Shown here: in pieces, positions 30,596-39,089 of the stretch
Numbering within the stretch: the stretch's first letter is position 1
Layout: each line of letters begins with the position of its first letter
From: Arenibacter catalasegens
Lineage (GTDB): Bacteria; Bacteroidota; Bacteroidia; Flavobacteriales; Flavobacteriaceae
NCBI RefSeq assembly: GCF_002909235.1
Contig: NZ_PHQQ01000002.1
Span: forward strand, 1 to 64,000
Direction: 5' to 3'
Length of the DNA: 64,000 nucleotides
Notes under the pieces: generated by a model
What the model was told of the DNA's origin: nothing
The model's input: only the letters and a program-made list of their open reading frames with translations
The model's database searches: none
Position numbers and translations under genes: made by a program

Positions 30596-30948
30596 TATCT
30601 ATAAGTATTATTTTATAAAAGACTTGGCCATTAAACCTTGCATTGGTTTACCTATGATTCCAATGTGAAATAAATTTCAATTTACTTAAAATAGTATCAA
30701 CCCTAGCGCTTTTAGGCCATGAATCAGGGTCAATCAAAAGCCTCAAATATAAGATATTGAATCCTTGCACCTTCTCCCATCAGCATTAGTCTATTATTAA
30801 AAAGTACTGACAGATTTACTTTGAAAAGCTAAATTGCCCTTTAAAGAAAATCTGTCAGTACTAAGAAAATTTCAACTGAATCGTTCAAGTTTGTCCTTAT
30901 TCCAACCTACGAGAACCATTCATATTCTAAAATTATCACCTCACGGAA
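30596..30948. other. Intergenic region between SusD and the FG-GAP gene
   Basis: The 353-base gap has no credible open reading frame. It contains the hairpin at 30803-30862 and, on the minus strand, TATATTTG at 30751-30744, a TAnnTTTG match that could start a separate FG-GAP transcript about 145 bases before its ATG. Nothing else is supported. Confidence 0.5.
30803..30862 (-). terminator. Long hairpin downstream of SusD, probable terminator or attenuator
   Basis: A perfect 15-base inverted repeat (30803-30817 with 30848-30862, sequence AGTACTGACAGATTT) encloses a 30-base loop. On the minus strand it is followed by ACTTTTTAATAAT, a T-rich tract. It lies about 87 bases past the SusD stop and would end or reduce SusCD transcription before the FG-GAP gene. 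Confidence 0.7.
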
Positions 30949-32394
30949 TTAATAACCGGGATTTTGTATTAAGACCCCATTACTAAGGTCAATTTCGTTC
31001 TGAGGAATAGGGAAGTAATAATTTTTGGGCCTAGTAAAGACTCTTACAGGGTCAAATTGGCCTCTATCTTCACCATAAATCTGAACTATATCCACAATTC
31101 CTGCCTTATCCCATCTCATAAGATCTTGATGACGTTGATTTTCGCCCACTAATTCTACCCTTCTCTCATGGATCAATTCCGGCATTCCTGCGTTGGATAC
31201 CGGCAACAATCCTACCCTATCGCGAACAACATTAATTTCACCATCCCCGGCTCCAAGACCACTTTTTCTAATCTTGGCTTCCGCTACCAACAAATACACA
31301 TCGGCAGACCTAAGAATTGGCACATTGGCCTGGTTGCTTAGACTACCATCGTCATTAAAGGTGGTAAATTTAGAGAGGCTAAATCCGGTCTGGGTCAAAT
31401 CCGCAGTAAATTCTGTTAATTCCGGGCCTCTTTGCACCATATCACCAGGTTTAAAAATAGAATTCTCCAAGCGCGGATCTCCGTCCTCAAACTCATCTAC
31501 TACATTTTGAACCGGGTTGTGAAAATCCCATCCACCCCATGGTCTTGGAGTTACAAAATATTGTGGGTTATCCGACCAATCAGATCCTTGTGCTGCGAAG
31601 AGCATTTCTGGGTTATTTTCTGTAGCAGGTGTAAAATTATCCCTGAAGTTATCTGCCAAAGGATAAGGGCCGTTTATGACCTCTGTCCCAGCAGCAATGG
31701 TGCCATCAAAATTTTCTTGATATAGATACAGTTTTGCTAAAAGTCCATTAGCGGACCCTTTATTTGGCCTTCCCAAATTTTCACTGGTATGGGTGGGTGG
31801 CAATAAACCTACGGCCGCAATTAAATCTGTCTCTATTTGAGCCTGTACCTCTGAAAGAGTAGCTTTTGGAACATTAAAATTACTTTCCAATATATTCTGC
31901 TCAAGTATTAATGGAACTCCACCATAAATTACCGAAAATCTCCAGTATCCGAATGCCCTAAGGAAATGTGCTTCTCCCAAAACCCTATTCCTTAAGGTTT
32001 CGTCCATGCCCTCAATTCCCGGAACATTAATAAGCACCGCATTGGCCCTATTGATCATTTCGTATTTATTTTTCCAGCCGGCTCTTACACCATTGTTACT
32101 GGCATCCATAGTAAAATTCTCCATGGCTTCTTCATAACCGTGATCCCCAGCCCTAAAAATATCATCCGCACAATTGTCGAATACATTTTCGTTATGACCA
32201 TAGGAATCTTCCTCACGTAAAAGCGTGTACATCGCATTTGCCGCTGCTACTGCATCTTCCCCATTACGCCAAAACGTTGCTGAAGTAGATTCTCCATAAG
32301 CCGTGGTATCCAGTATATTCTTATCACAGCCGGCAACCAATAGCGATAAACACGCTAGAGGCAATATGTATCTGTTTTTTATAATCTTTATCAT
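30949..32394 (-). CDS. SusD/RagB-family outer-membrane lipoprotein
   Basis: SusD-like proteins sit over the SusC channel and capture glycan. The 481-residue protein has lipobox SLLVAGC, then the family N-terminus LDTTAYGESTSATFW, the RANAVLINVPGI region, LGEAHFLRAFGYWRF and, near the C-terminus, NVVRDRVGLLPV, LIHERRVELVGENQRHQDLMRW (start of it) and YFPIPQNEIDLSNG. It is 45 bases downstream of its SusC partner. The specific ligand cannot be read out. Confidence 0.94.
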   Translation of the reverse strand: MIKIIKNRYILPLACLSLLVAGCDKNILDTTAYGESTSATFWRNGEDAVAAANAMYTLLREEDSYGHNENVFDNCADDIFRAGDHGYEEAMENFTMDASNNGVRAGWKNKYEMINRANAVLINVPGIEGMDETLRNRVLGEAHFLRAFGYWRFSVIYGGVPLILEQNILESNFNVPKATLSEVQAQIETDLIAAVGLLPPTHTSENLGRPNKGSANGLLAKLYLYQENFDGTIAAGTEVINGPYPLADNFRDNFTPATENNPEMLFAAQGSDWSDNPQYFVTPRPWGGWDFHNPVQNVVDEFEDGDPRLENSIFKPGDMVQRGPELTEFTADLTQTGFSLSKFTTFNDDGSLSNQANVPILRSADVYLLVAEAKIRKSGLGAGDGEINVVRDRVGLLPVSNAGMPELIHERRVELVGENQRHQDLMRWDKAGIVDIVQIYGEDRGQFDPVRVFTRPKNYYFPIPQNEIDLSNGVLIQNPGY

Positions 32395-32439
32395 GATTTT
32401 TAAGTTTTCTATTTATTAAATTGAATCTATACCAATGGA

Positions 32440-35400
32440 TTAAAAACCAATATTAGCGCCCAATAAATATGTTCTTGCCTGAGGGTATTGTGCAAAATCC
32501 ACATTTATTTGATTCCCATCCGTTATTCCTAATTCAGGATCATACCCGGAATAACCAGTAATGGTAAATACATTTTGTCCAGTGACATAGAACCGAAGCC
32601 TTGAAAGTCCAATTTTATCCGTAATATCCGAAGGGATAGTATATCCAACAGTAAGGTTTTTTAGCCTAAAAAAATCTCCTTTTTCAATAAATAAATCCGA
32701 TGTTCTGTGGTTTAAATTAGTACGTAAAGTAGAAACCCTAGGGATTTCATTACTTGTACCTTGCCCTGTCCAACGCCCGGTAATGTCCGAATACAAATTA
32801 AAAGGATAACTGGCATCTAGTCCCTGCATTCTATCTGCGTTATAAATTTCAACCCCAGCCACTCCTAAAAAGAACATGGTTAGATCAAAGCCTTTATAAT
32901 TTGCACTTGCATTTATCCCATAAGTCATACCTGGGTGAGGACTTCCAATAATTTCCCTATCCTTATCGTCTATAACATTATCATTATTTAAATCCTTAAA
33001 TCGTACATCACCAGGAAGCGCTCCAGGCTGCACCGCGTGAGCGTCTATATCTCCTTGAGTTTGAAAAAGACCATCAGCTCTCCATCCGTAAAATGTGCTA
33101 ATTGGATTACCTTCATAGGTACGCACTATTTCTTGATTAGGTCTACCATATAATGGGCTTCCCAAAAAGGTTCCACTAACCAATTTTACTACCTCATTTT
33201 TAACAAATGAAGCATTGGCTCCTATGCTATATCCAAGGTCGCCCTTGGAATCCTGCCAGTTCAATTCCATTTCCAATCCTTTGTTCCTAACTTTTCCAAT
33301 GTTTAGGAAAGGGGAGGGATTACTACCTTGCGATCCAATTACTGGCGGCCTAAGCAACATATCGTCCGTATCCTTAATAAAATAGTTGAAATTGGTTGTT
33401 AATTTGTTATCCAAGAAACCCATATCAACACCAAAGTTGGTCATCCTTACCGTTTCCCAGCTAATGTCCTCATTGGCAAAACTGGATTGATTGGCACCAA
33501 CTAAATCAACACTGCCGTCCAGGCCTAAGGAGTATCTTTGCCCTCGACTTATTCTTGCTAAGTATTGGAGTCTGTCTATGTTTTGGTTACCAAGTTCTCC
33601 CCAGCCTCCGGTAACTTTTAAGTTATCCATAAAAGGGACATGAAAAAAGGATTCCTCAGAAACTCTCCAGCCCAAAGAAAAGGCAGGAAAAACACCCGTT
33701 CTGTTTCCTTCAGTGAATTTTGAAGATTCATCAGATCTTACGGTAGCCGTTAATAAATATCTATCTAGATAAGAATAATTAAGTCTTCCAAAAATAGATT
33801 CGAGTCCATCATGCGCCTTGTATTCGCTGTTCCCGCTCAACTCCCCAGTACTAAGTAGGCGTTGGCTAGGATCTTCATCCGGTAAATTTTTCGAACTCGC
33901 AGAAAAACCTTGATAATCAAATGATTGCTGGGTATACCCCCCTACAAATCCAACTCTATGATCTCCAAATATTTTATCATAGGTTAGAAAATACTCCATT
34001 AAAAAGGAAAATTCTTCATCGTAATTCCTATTGGCATTATTTTCATTAGTAGTCCTAATCTGATCTAAAACCTGTGAATTGAAACTTCTTCTATCCCTGA
34101 CCAAGGCATCTATTGCAAAATTGGCCTTGAATTTTAAATCATTGGTCAACGAAATCTCAGGTGAAACACTTGTAAGTAACCGTGTTATACGGTCATCAGC
34201 ATCCAGTCTCTCAATTTCGAAAAGAGGATTATTGATATCCCCAAACTCACCACTAATTTGATTGGAACTATAATTACCATTGCTATCCTTAATAGGTAAA
34301 CCTGGATGAAAACGTATCGCGCTCCAAATTAATCCATTTTGGGCGGAAGTAGTATTGAAGCCAGTGTTGGTCCTAGAGGACAAAGACATTGTTTGACCTA
34401 TTTTTAACCACTTCTTTACCTTATGGTCAGAATTAATTCTCAAGCTTATCCTGTCAGCTGCCGATCTCTCAATGATACCTTCTTCATTGTAATAACCCAG
34501 ACCAAACAAAAATGTTGAATTATCGTTTCCTCCGCTGATGTTAAGATCAACATTCTGGGTCATTCCCGTTGAAAAAACGGCATCTTGCCAATTGGTAAGT
34601 TGTGTTTGATATTGTGCATCTTGCCAAATTGGGTTTACTGGAATACCATCATTGGCATAACGTTCCCTTTTTATTTCGGCCAGAGTGGATGCATCCAACA
34701 CGTCAAGGGTTTTTACTACATTGGAAAAACCGGAATATACATCAACATTCACGTTCAGCTTTTCCCCTGATTTTCCTTTTCTGGTAGTTACGATAACAAC
34801 ACCGTTCGCAGCCCTTGTACCATAAATAGCTGAAGCCGAGGCATCCTTCAAGACCTGGATGGACTCAATATCGTTTGGGTTAATTCCATTGATGTTTGCT
34901 GTTGGTATTCCATCAACAACATATAAAGGTTCCGAATTGTTAACCGTACCTGTTCCACGAATTCTTATGGCTACAGAACCACCCGGCGCACCTCCGTTAG
35001 GCACTACTTGCACACCGGCCATTCTTCCTTGCAAGGCCTTATCAATTCCGGATACTGGTAGATTCTTGAAATCGTCTCCCTTAATGGAGGAAATAGCTCC
35101 GGTAACGTCTTTCTTTGCTGTGGTACCATAACCCACAACTACCACCTCATCCAAAAAATTGGCATCCTCTTCCAATTGAATATTGATATTGGTGTCCTGT
35201 CCTACGGTTCTTTCTAAAGTCTGCATCCCTAAATAGGAAAATACCAATATGGCATTGCTAGAGCTTACTTCAATGACATAATTACCATCAAAATCCGCAA
35301 CAGCCCCGTTGCTGGTATTTTTTTCCTGCACGGATGCTCCTGAAAGCGGCGTTCCCTGTGAGTCGGTGATGTTACCCCGCACTGTAACCGGATCTTGGGG

Positions 35401-35568
35401 GTAATCAATCAGAGCATAGGACAAATTGGCCCATCCATTCTCCACACCCATCCCAAAAAGAAGGGTAGAAAGCAACAGAAAGTGCTTAATTTCCAATTTT
35501 GGTAAAAAAGATAAATCCCTCCATCTTTGTAAGAAAAAGGAAAATACCACGTGTTCTTGTTTTTTCAT
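32440..35568 (-). CDS. SusC/RagA-family TonB-dependent outer-membrane transporter
   Basis: The 1042-residue transporter imports oligosaccharide-like ligands with energy from TonB. Order: an unusually long N-terminal leader of about 48 residues (hydrophobic LLLSTLLFGMGVENGWA), a carboxypeptidase-D-like domain (VTVRGNITDSQGTPLSGASV), TonB box region DEVVVVGYGTTAKKDVTGA, plug domain with IRIRGTGTVNNSEPLYVVDG and ASAIYGTRAANGVVIVTT, then the 22-strand barrel ending TYLLGANIGF. It is followed by its SusD partner. The 318-base upstream gap probably holds its promoter. Confidence 0.95.
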   Translation of the reverse strand: MKKQEHVVFSFFLQRWRDLSFLPKLEIKHFLLLSTLLFGMGVENGWANLSYALIDYPQDPVTVRGNITDSQGTPLSGASVQEKNTSNGAVADFDGNYVIEVSSSNAILVFSYLGMQTLERTVGQDTNINIQLEEDANFLDEVVVVGYGTTAKKDVTGAISSIKGDDFKNLPVSGIDKALQGRMAGVQVVPNGGAPGGSVAIRIRGTGTVNNSEPLYVVDGIPTANINGINPNDIESIQVLKDASASAIYGTRAANGVVIVTTRKGKSGEKLNVNVDVYSGFSNVVKTLDVLDASTLAEIKRERYANDGIPVNPIWQDAQYQTQLTNWQDAVFSTGMTQNVDLNISGGNDNSTFLFGLGYYNEEGIIERSAADRISLRINSDHKVKKWLKIGQTMSLSSRTNTGFNTTSAQNGLIWSAIRFHPGLPIKDSNGNYSSNQISGEFGDINNPLFEIERLDADDRITRLLTSVSPEISLTNDLKFKANFAIDALVRDRRSFNSQVLDQIRTTNENNANRNYDEEFSFLMEYFLTYDKIFGDHRVGFVGGYTQQSFDYQGFSASSKNLPDEDPSQRLLSTGELSGNSEYKAHDGLESIFGRLNYSYLDRYLLTATVRSDESSKFTEGNRTGVFPAFSLGWRVSEESFFHVPFMDNLKVTGGWGELGNQNIDRLQYLARISRGQRYSLGLDGSVDLVGANQSSFANEDISWETVRMTNFGVDMGFLDNKLTTNFNYFIKDTDDMLLRPPVIGSQGSNPSPFLNIGKVRNKGLEMELNWQDSKGDLGYSIGANASFVKNEVVKLVSGTFLGSPLYGRPNQEIVRTYEGNPISTFYGWRADGLFQTQGDIDAHAVQPGALPGDVRFKDLNNDNVIDDKDREIIGSPHPGMTYGINASANYKGFDLTMFFLGVAGVEIYNADRMQGLDASYPFNLYSDITGRWTGQGTSNEIPRVSTLRTNLNHRTSDLFIEKGDFFRLKNLTVGYTIPSDITDKIGLSRLRFYVTGQNVFTITGYSGYDPELGITDGNQINVDFAQYPQARTYLLGANIGF

Positions 35569-35886
35569 CTACAATTTAATTAGTTGGTTAATTAGTATAC
35601 TTGTTATTAATAGCACTCGAATTTAGTATAACGTTTAAGCTAAAATAAATAAATCTTTTGTGCTCTAAAGGAATTTACCTATTCTTAACAATAAAATCAC
35701 TTTGAGTTATACTACAGCAGTTTTACAAATATTATAACTCGAAGGTAATAAAAAGATGAATTCGATATCTATTTTCAAATAAAAATTTTCATTATTTACA
35801 ACCTAGTATCTGCTCTAAACAATTAAGAATTTGGTATAGTACTCGTACCATTCAGGTAAATACAGCTAGGGAATCCTGCTCATTAT
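35569..35886. other. Intergenic region upstream of the first SusC
   Basis: This 318-base AT-rich stretch lies between the end of the minus-strand membrane gene and the SusC start. No open frame or exact TAnnTTTG element was found. A small imperfect inverted repeat, TGGTA (35832-35836) with TACCA (35846-35850) around an AGTACT-like core, is the only structure noted and may be chance. Confidence 0.4.
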
Positions 35887-36543
35887 CTATGATTTCCTTG
35901 GCCTTCTACCAAATACATTTAGAACAAATCCTAAAAGCACCACCAAAAAAGAAATCAAACTTATTGGAGGCAAACCACCTTGCCATTTGGAAGGTGTAAA
36001 CCAAGAGGAGTATCCCATAAAAAAAAGATGTACACCCAACAGAAATAGCAGTCCTAATAAAAATATTTTTGAGGTAATAATTTCTATTAGCATTTCTTTA
36101 CCCTTACTTCGGTTTCTAAAGCACCAATGATAAAGCCCCAATACCATAAAACTTACCATTCCGCTGAGTAAACTAAAATTCCCGATTACAGACAACGTAT
36201 TATCTCCTTCAAAAAACTTTGGATAATATTGAGGATTGAAAATCAAAAAACTAAGGAGCACATGAAATATGGTCAACAGTAGACCGGATATACCCAGTAC
36301 CTTTCTGCTTTCCAATCCCAAATTAAAATGGGTCATTCCCAAATTGGTTAGGGGTCTAATTGAAAAACTAAAGGCCAGCAATACGATTGCTGCCAATGAC
36401 ACCCCTTTGTTCAAAATAAATATGGGCAAATCTTTCCATGCTACCGTGCCCACCACATTGTATCTCAAGACAGCATAACCCATGGAGACACCTAAAACAG
36501 TCCATATTAACCTGATGTATTTTCTTTGTTCACTTACAACCAT
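35887..36543 (-). CDS. Integral membrane protein, ferric-reductase-like, function unknown
   Basis: The ATG at 36543 gives 218 residues with about six helices. Histidines inside or near helices (IFHVLLSF, LYHWCF, VHLFF) resemble heme-ligating positions of the ferric-reductase-like or MsrQ membrane domain. SSWFTPSKWQGGLPPISLISF precedes the last helix. I cannot assign it to a family with certainty. It starts 17 bases after the 423-aa membrane protein and is last in the minus-strand unit behind the phosphoesterase, so its job is probably tied to those genes. Confidence 0.6.
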   Translation of the reverse strand: MVVSEQRKYIRLIWTVLGVSMGYAVLRYNVVGTVAWKDLPIFILNKGVSLAAIVLLAFSFSIRPLTNLGMTHFNLGLESRKVLGISGLLLTIFHVLLSFLIFNPQYYPKFFEGDNTLSVIGNFSLLSGMVSFMVLGLYHWCFRNRSKGKEMLIEIITSKIFLLGLLFLLGVHLFFMGYSSWFTPSKWQGGLPPISLISFLVVLLGFVLNVFGRRPRKS

Positions 36544-36560
36544 AAAAAACAATTCTCAAT

Positions 36561-37832
36561 TTAATTAATAGGAAATCTATTCCTGTCACCCAAATCCCCA
36601 TGTACGCTTATGGCTATTAAGGCCAAAATAGCGATTACCACAAGTACAGCTATCAAGTAAACAAGCCATTTTTTAAGGTCCAACCTATCAATATCTCCAA
36701 ATGAAAATTGTATGCTCTTGAATCGGAGCAAAGCGAAAATCACTATAATATTTAACACATAAAGATGATGGTTCAGGTGCATTTCCCCTCCAAATATACC
36801 CGTTACAGCATAGCTCACAAACGTGTATGCAACAAGCATGGCAAAAAATGTAACCAAAACGTCTTTTTGTGAGAATTCTTCTTTTTTAAATTTCCAAAAG
36901 ATAGTGATGACCATTGCACATAAAACCAAGAGCACCATTAAAGTACTGGTTGAGGCAATAGATTCTATATTGGGCAAACTCTCCAAACGTCTAGCAATAT
37001 GACCATAGGTTAAAGATTCCCTATAAACGATCAATGGAATAAAGAGCACTACAATGATAAAGGCAGACCAGTTTTCCCATTTTTTTGCACTTGGAATTTC
37101 TTTAGGCCATTTGGAACTAAATACCCCATAGGCCATTCCAGATCCACCGAAAAACCCAATACTGTATTCCATAACATTCCACATGTTAAACGGTATTTCC
37201 CATGTATTTCCCAGAACCTGTAAAAAATTACCAAAGCTAAAACCAATACCTCCACCCAACATAGAGAATAATGCTACTCTAATAGCGGAGTTTCTTTTTT
37301 CCTTGGCCATATACCACAACATGGCCAAACCAGCTCCAAAACACAGGGCCCAAGCCTCTGATCGCGGTGGGGTCATTTTAAAGCCAATTTGCTCCACTAA
37401 AAAATAGTAGCTTACTAGTCCGCCAGCAACCATCATAGATAGCAATTGCCCCCATTTAACCCTATTACTTTCTGTAGAATCTAAAGTTAAGCCAACTAGA
37501 CCTCCACCTAATAATCCGAACAGGCCGCCAATAACGAAGAGCATTCCAAGACCGTAGTAGGCATTGATAAAGTTATCGGCAAAACCATAACCAACCACCA
37601 CTCCATAACTGATCATGCCTCCAGCTCCCCAACCTACTGCCGAAGCCAAAGCAACTAGCATCATCTTGTTATACCAATCCTTTCGCCCTGAAACGAGTAC
37701 CAGGGCAAGTCCTCCAATTGCGCCTGCCCAGGCGGCACCTTGTTCATGTCCAAACTGACCCCGTATAGCCCATGCTGTAGCGAGTGCCATTGCTACGATC
37801 AATATTGGCATTCCTATTTTATTGATTTTCAT
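36561..37832 (-). CDS. Polytopic membrane protein, function unknown
   Basis: The 423-residue protein has about 11-12 hydrophobic helices and a Gly-rich pattern: AIRGQFGHEQGAAWAGAIGG near the start, LFGLLGGGLVGLTLD, SMLGGGIGFSFGNFLQ and FFGGSGMAYG. The GQFGHEQG start and the paired Gly-rich helices suggest a transporter-like or permease fold, but I do not recognise a named family. It lies between a purple-acid-phosphatase-like gene (14 bases upstream) and the heme-like membrane gene, downstream of a SusC/SusD pair. A candidate inner-membrane transporter for the PUL product is the simplest guess. Confidence 0.7.
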   Translation of the reverse strand: MKINKIGMPILIVAMALATAWAIRGQFGHEQGAAWAGAIGGLALVLVSGRKDWYNKMMLVALASAVGWGAGGMISYGVVVGYGFADNFINAYYGLGMLFVIGGLFGLLGGGLVGLTLDSTESNRVKWGQLLSMMVAGGLVSYYFLVEQIGFKMTPPRSEAWALCFGAGLAMLWYMAKEKRNSAIRVALFSMLGGGIGFSFGNFLQVLGNTWEIPFNMWNVMEYSIGFFGGSGMAYGVFSSKWPKEIPSAKKWENWSAFIIVVLFIPLIVYRESLTYGHIARRLESLPNIESIASTSTLMVLLVLCAMVITIFWKFKKEEFSQKDVLVTFFAMLVAYTFVSYAVTGIFGGEMHLNHHLYVLNIIVIFALLRFKSIQFSFGDIDRLDLKKWLVYLIAVLVVIAILALIAISVHGDLGDRNRFPIN

Positions 37833-37846
37833 GACTTTGCCCTAGA

Positions 37847-38968
37847 TTATTTTCTTCTTTTTATCTCAATGGTCTCAATTTCGTTTCCATTTATATCCGT
37901 AACATTCAAATAGGCCTTTTTCTTGTCAATCTGTACATTTACAAAATGCTCAATTTTACTGGATTTTTTAGTCTCTGGAAGATCAAAATCAATATCGTAC
38001 AAGGGTGCTCCGGCCCCGGCTGAAGTTATATAATGCACTCCGTTCTTAAAAGCACGATGGTAATGATGATCATGCCCATTGAAAAATACTTGTACATTGT
38101 GTCTTTCAAAAATATCGCCCCAAAACTTACGAGTCTGTTCGGCCTCGGCCTTTCTATTTTTCATGGCACTATACAAAGGTTTATGCTGAAAAATAAAAAC
38201 AAAACCCGCTTCCTTATTTAAATCCAAAACGTTATCCAACCATTTTTTTTGGGTATTAAAATACTCCGAAAAGGCACTTTGCCAAAAAGCGTCACTATTC
38301 TTTTCAGAGACAAATTCCGGTTCCGAAATTTGCTTCCCCTCACTATCCAAAACTATAAAGAGGGCATCACCAACAGTGAAATAGTAGTACTTTTCATTGT
38401 TGGGAAGATCGAATAAATCATAATAATAGGGAGAATCCTTTTCGTGATTGCCCAATACAGGATAGTAAGGTGTACTTCTCATTAGCTCCTTGTTCACCCC
38501 AAAAAAAGCTTCCCAATCACTAATAGATCTGCCATTGGCCACCAAATCTCCTGAATTGATGATAAACCGTGGGTTAGTTTCCATAATTTTGGCCACTATT
38601 TTCGCATGTACATCGTGCCTGTTTCTGGAGTCCCCGGTAACCGCAAAATTAAAAGGCATTATTTTATCCGGATAGGTGGTCAATGTACCTTTACCTTCAT
38701 CAGAACCATCATTAAGTACATCATATTTATATTCGGTATTGGGCTCCAACCCTCCTAAATGAATTTTATGGTGCTTATACTCCCCTATTGTTTTAACGTT
38801 GCCATCCTTATCGGTAATTGTTGGAGCACTTTCTAAAGTAGACCAGCATACAGTAGCATCTTTGGTCCCCATTTGCTGAATATATGGGCCAAAGGCAATT
38901 TTATCTTTTTCTTGTGAAACACCTATGAAACTGATAAATAAAAGAGATAAGAAAAATACTTTTTGCAT
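37847..38968 (-). CDS. Secreted purple acid phosphatase-like metallophosphoesterase
   Basis: The 373-residue protein starts with a signal peptide (MQKVFFLSLLFISFIGVSQ). A fibronectin-III-like domain follows (GPYIQQMGTKDATVCWST, LEPNTEYKYDV). The calcineurin-like domain has FAVTGDSRNR, IINSGDLVANG, PVLGNHEKD, FQHKPLYS and FNGHDHHYHRAF, the five metallophosphoesterase motifs with two-metal ligands. It would remove phosphate from a periplasmic or surface substrate. It is downstream of SusD but behind a hairpin at 39028-39051, so it may be expressed at a reduced level. Confidence 0.9.
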   Translation of the reverse strand: MQKVFFLSLLFISFIGVSQEKDKIAFGPYIQQMGTKDATVCWSTLESAPTITDKDGNVKTIGEYKHHKIHLGGLEPNTEYKYDVLNDGSDEGKGTLTTYPDKIMPFNFAVTGDSRNRHDVHAKIVAKIMETNPRFIINSGDLVANGRSISDWEAFFGVNKELMRSTPYYPVLGNHEKDSPYYYDLFDLPNNEKYYYFTVGDALFIVLDSEGKQISEPEFVSEKNSDAFWQSAFSEYFNTQKKWLDNVLDLNKEAGFVFIFQHKPLYSAMKNRKAEAEQTRKFWGDIFERHNVQVFFNGHDHHYHRAFKNGVHYITSAGAGAPLYDIDFDLPETKKSSKIEHFVNVQIDKKKAYLNVTDINGNEIETIEIKRRK

Positions 38969-39027
38969 GATTTTAAAATTTAAAGTTCGGAACTTTTAAT
39001 CCGATGTTTGAAAAAATATAATAAAAA

Positions 39028-39051
39028 GAGGCAGTCCTTACGGAATGCCTC
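39028..39051 (-). terminator. Intrinsic terminator after the second SusD, GTAA tetraloop
   Basis: On the minus strand GAGGCA-T-TCC-GTAA-GGA-C-TGCCTC folds as a 6+3 base-pair stem with one T/C mismatch and a GNRA-type tetraloop. TTTTTATTATATTTTTT follows directly. It lies 39 bases past the SusD stop and 60 bases before the phosphoesterase start. Confidence 0.8.
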
Positions 39052-39089
39052 CTTAAAAATAGCTGCTAAACTAACTCAAATAATTACTG

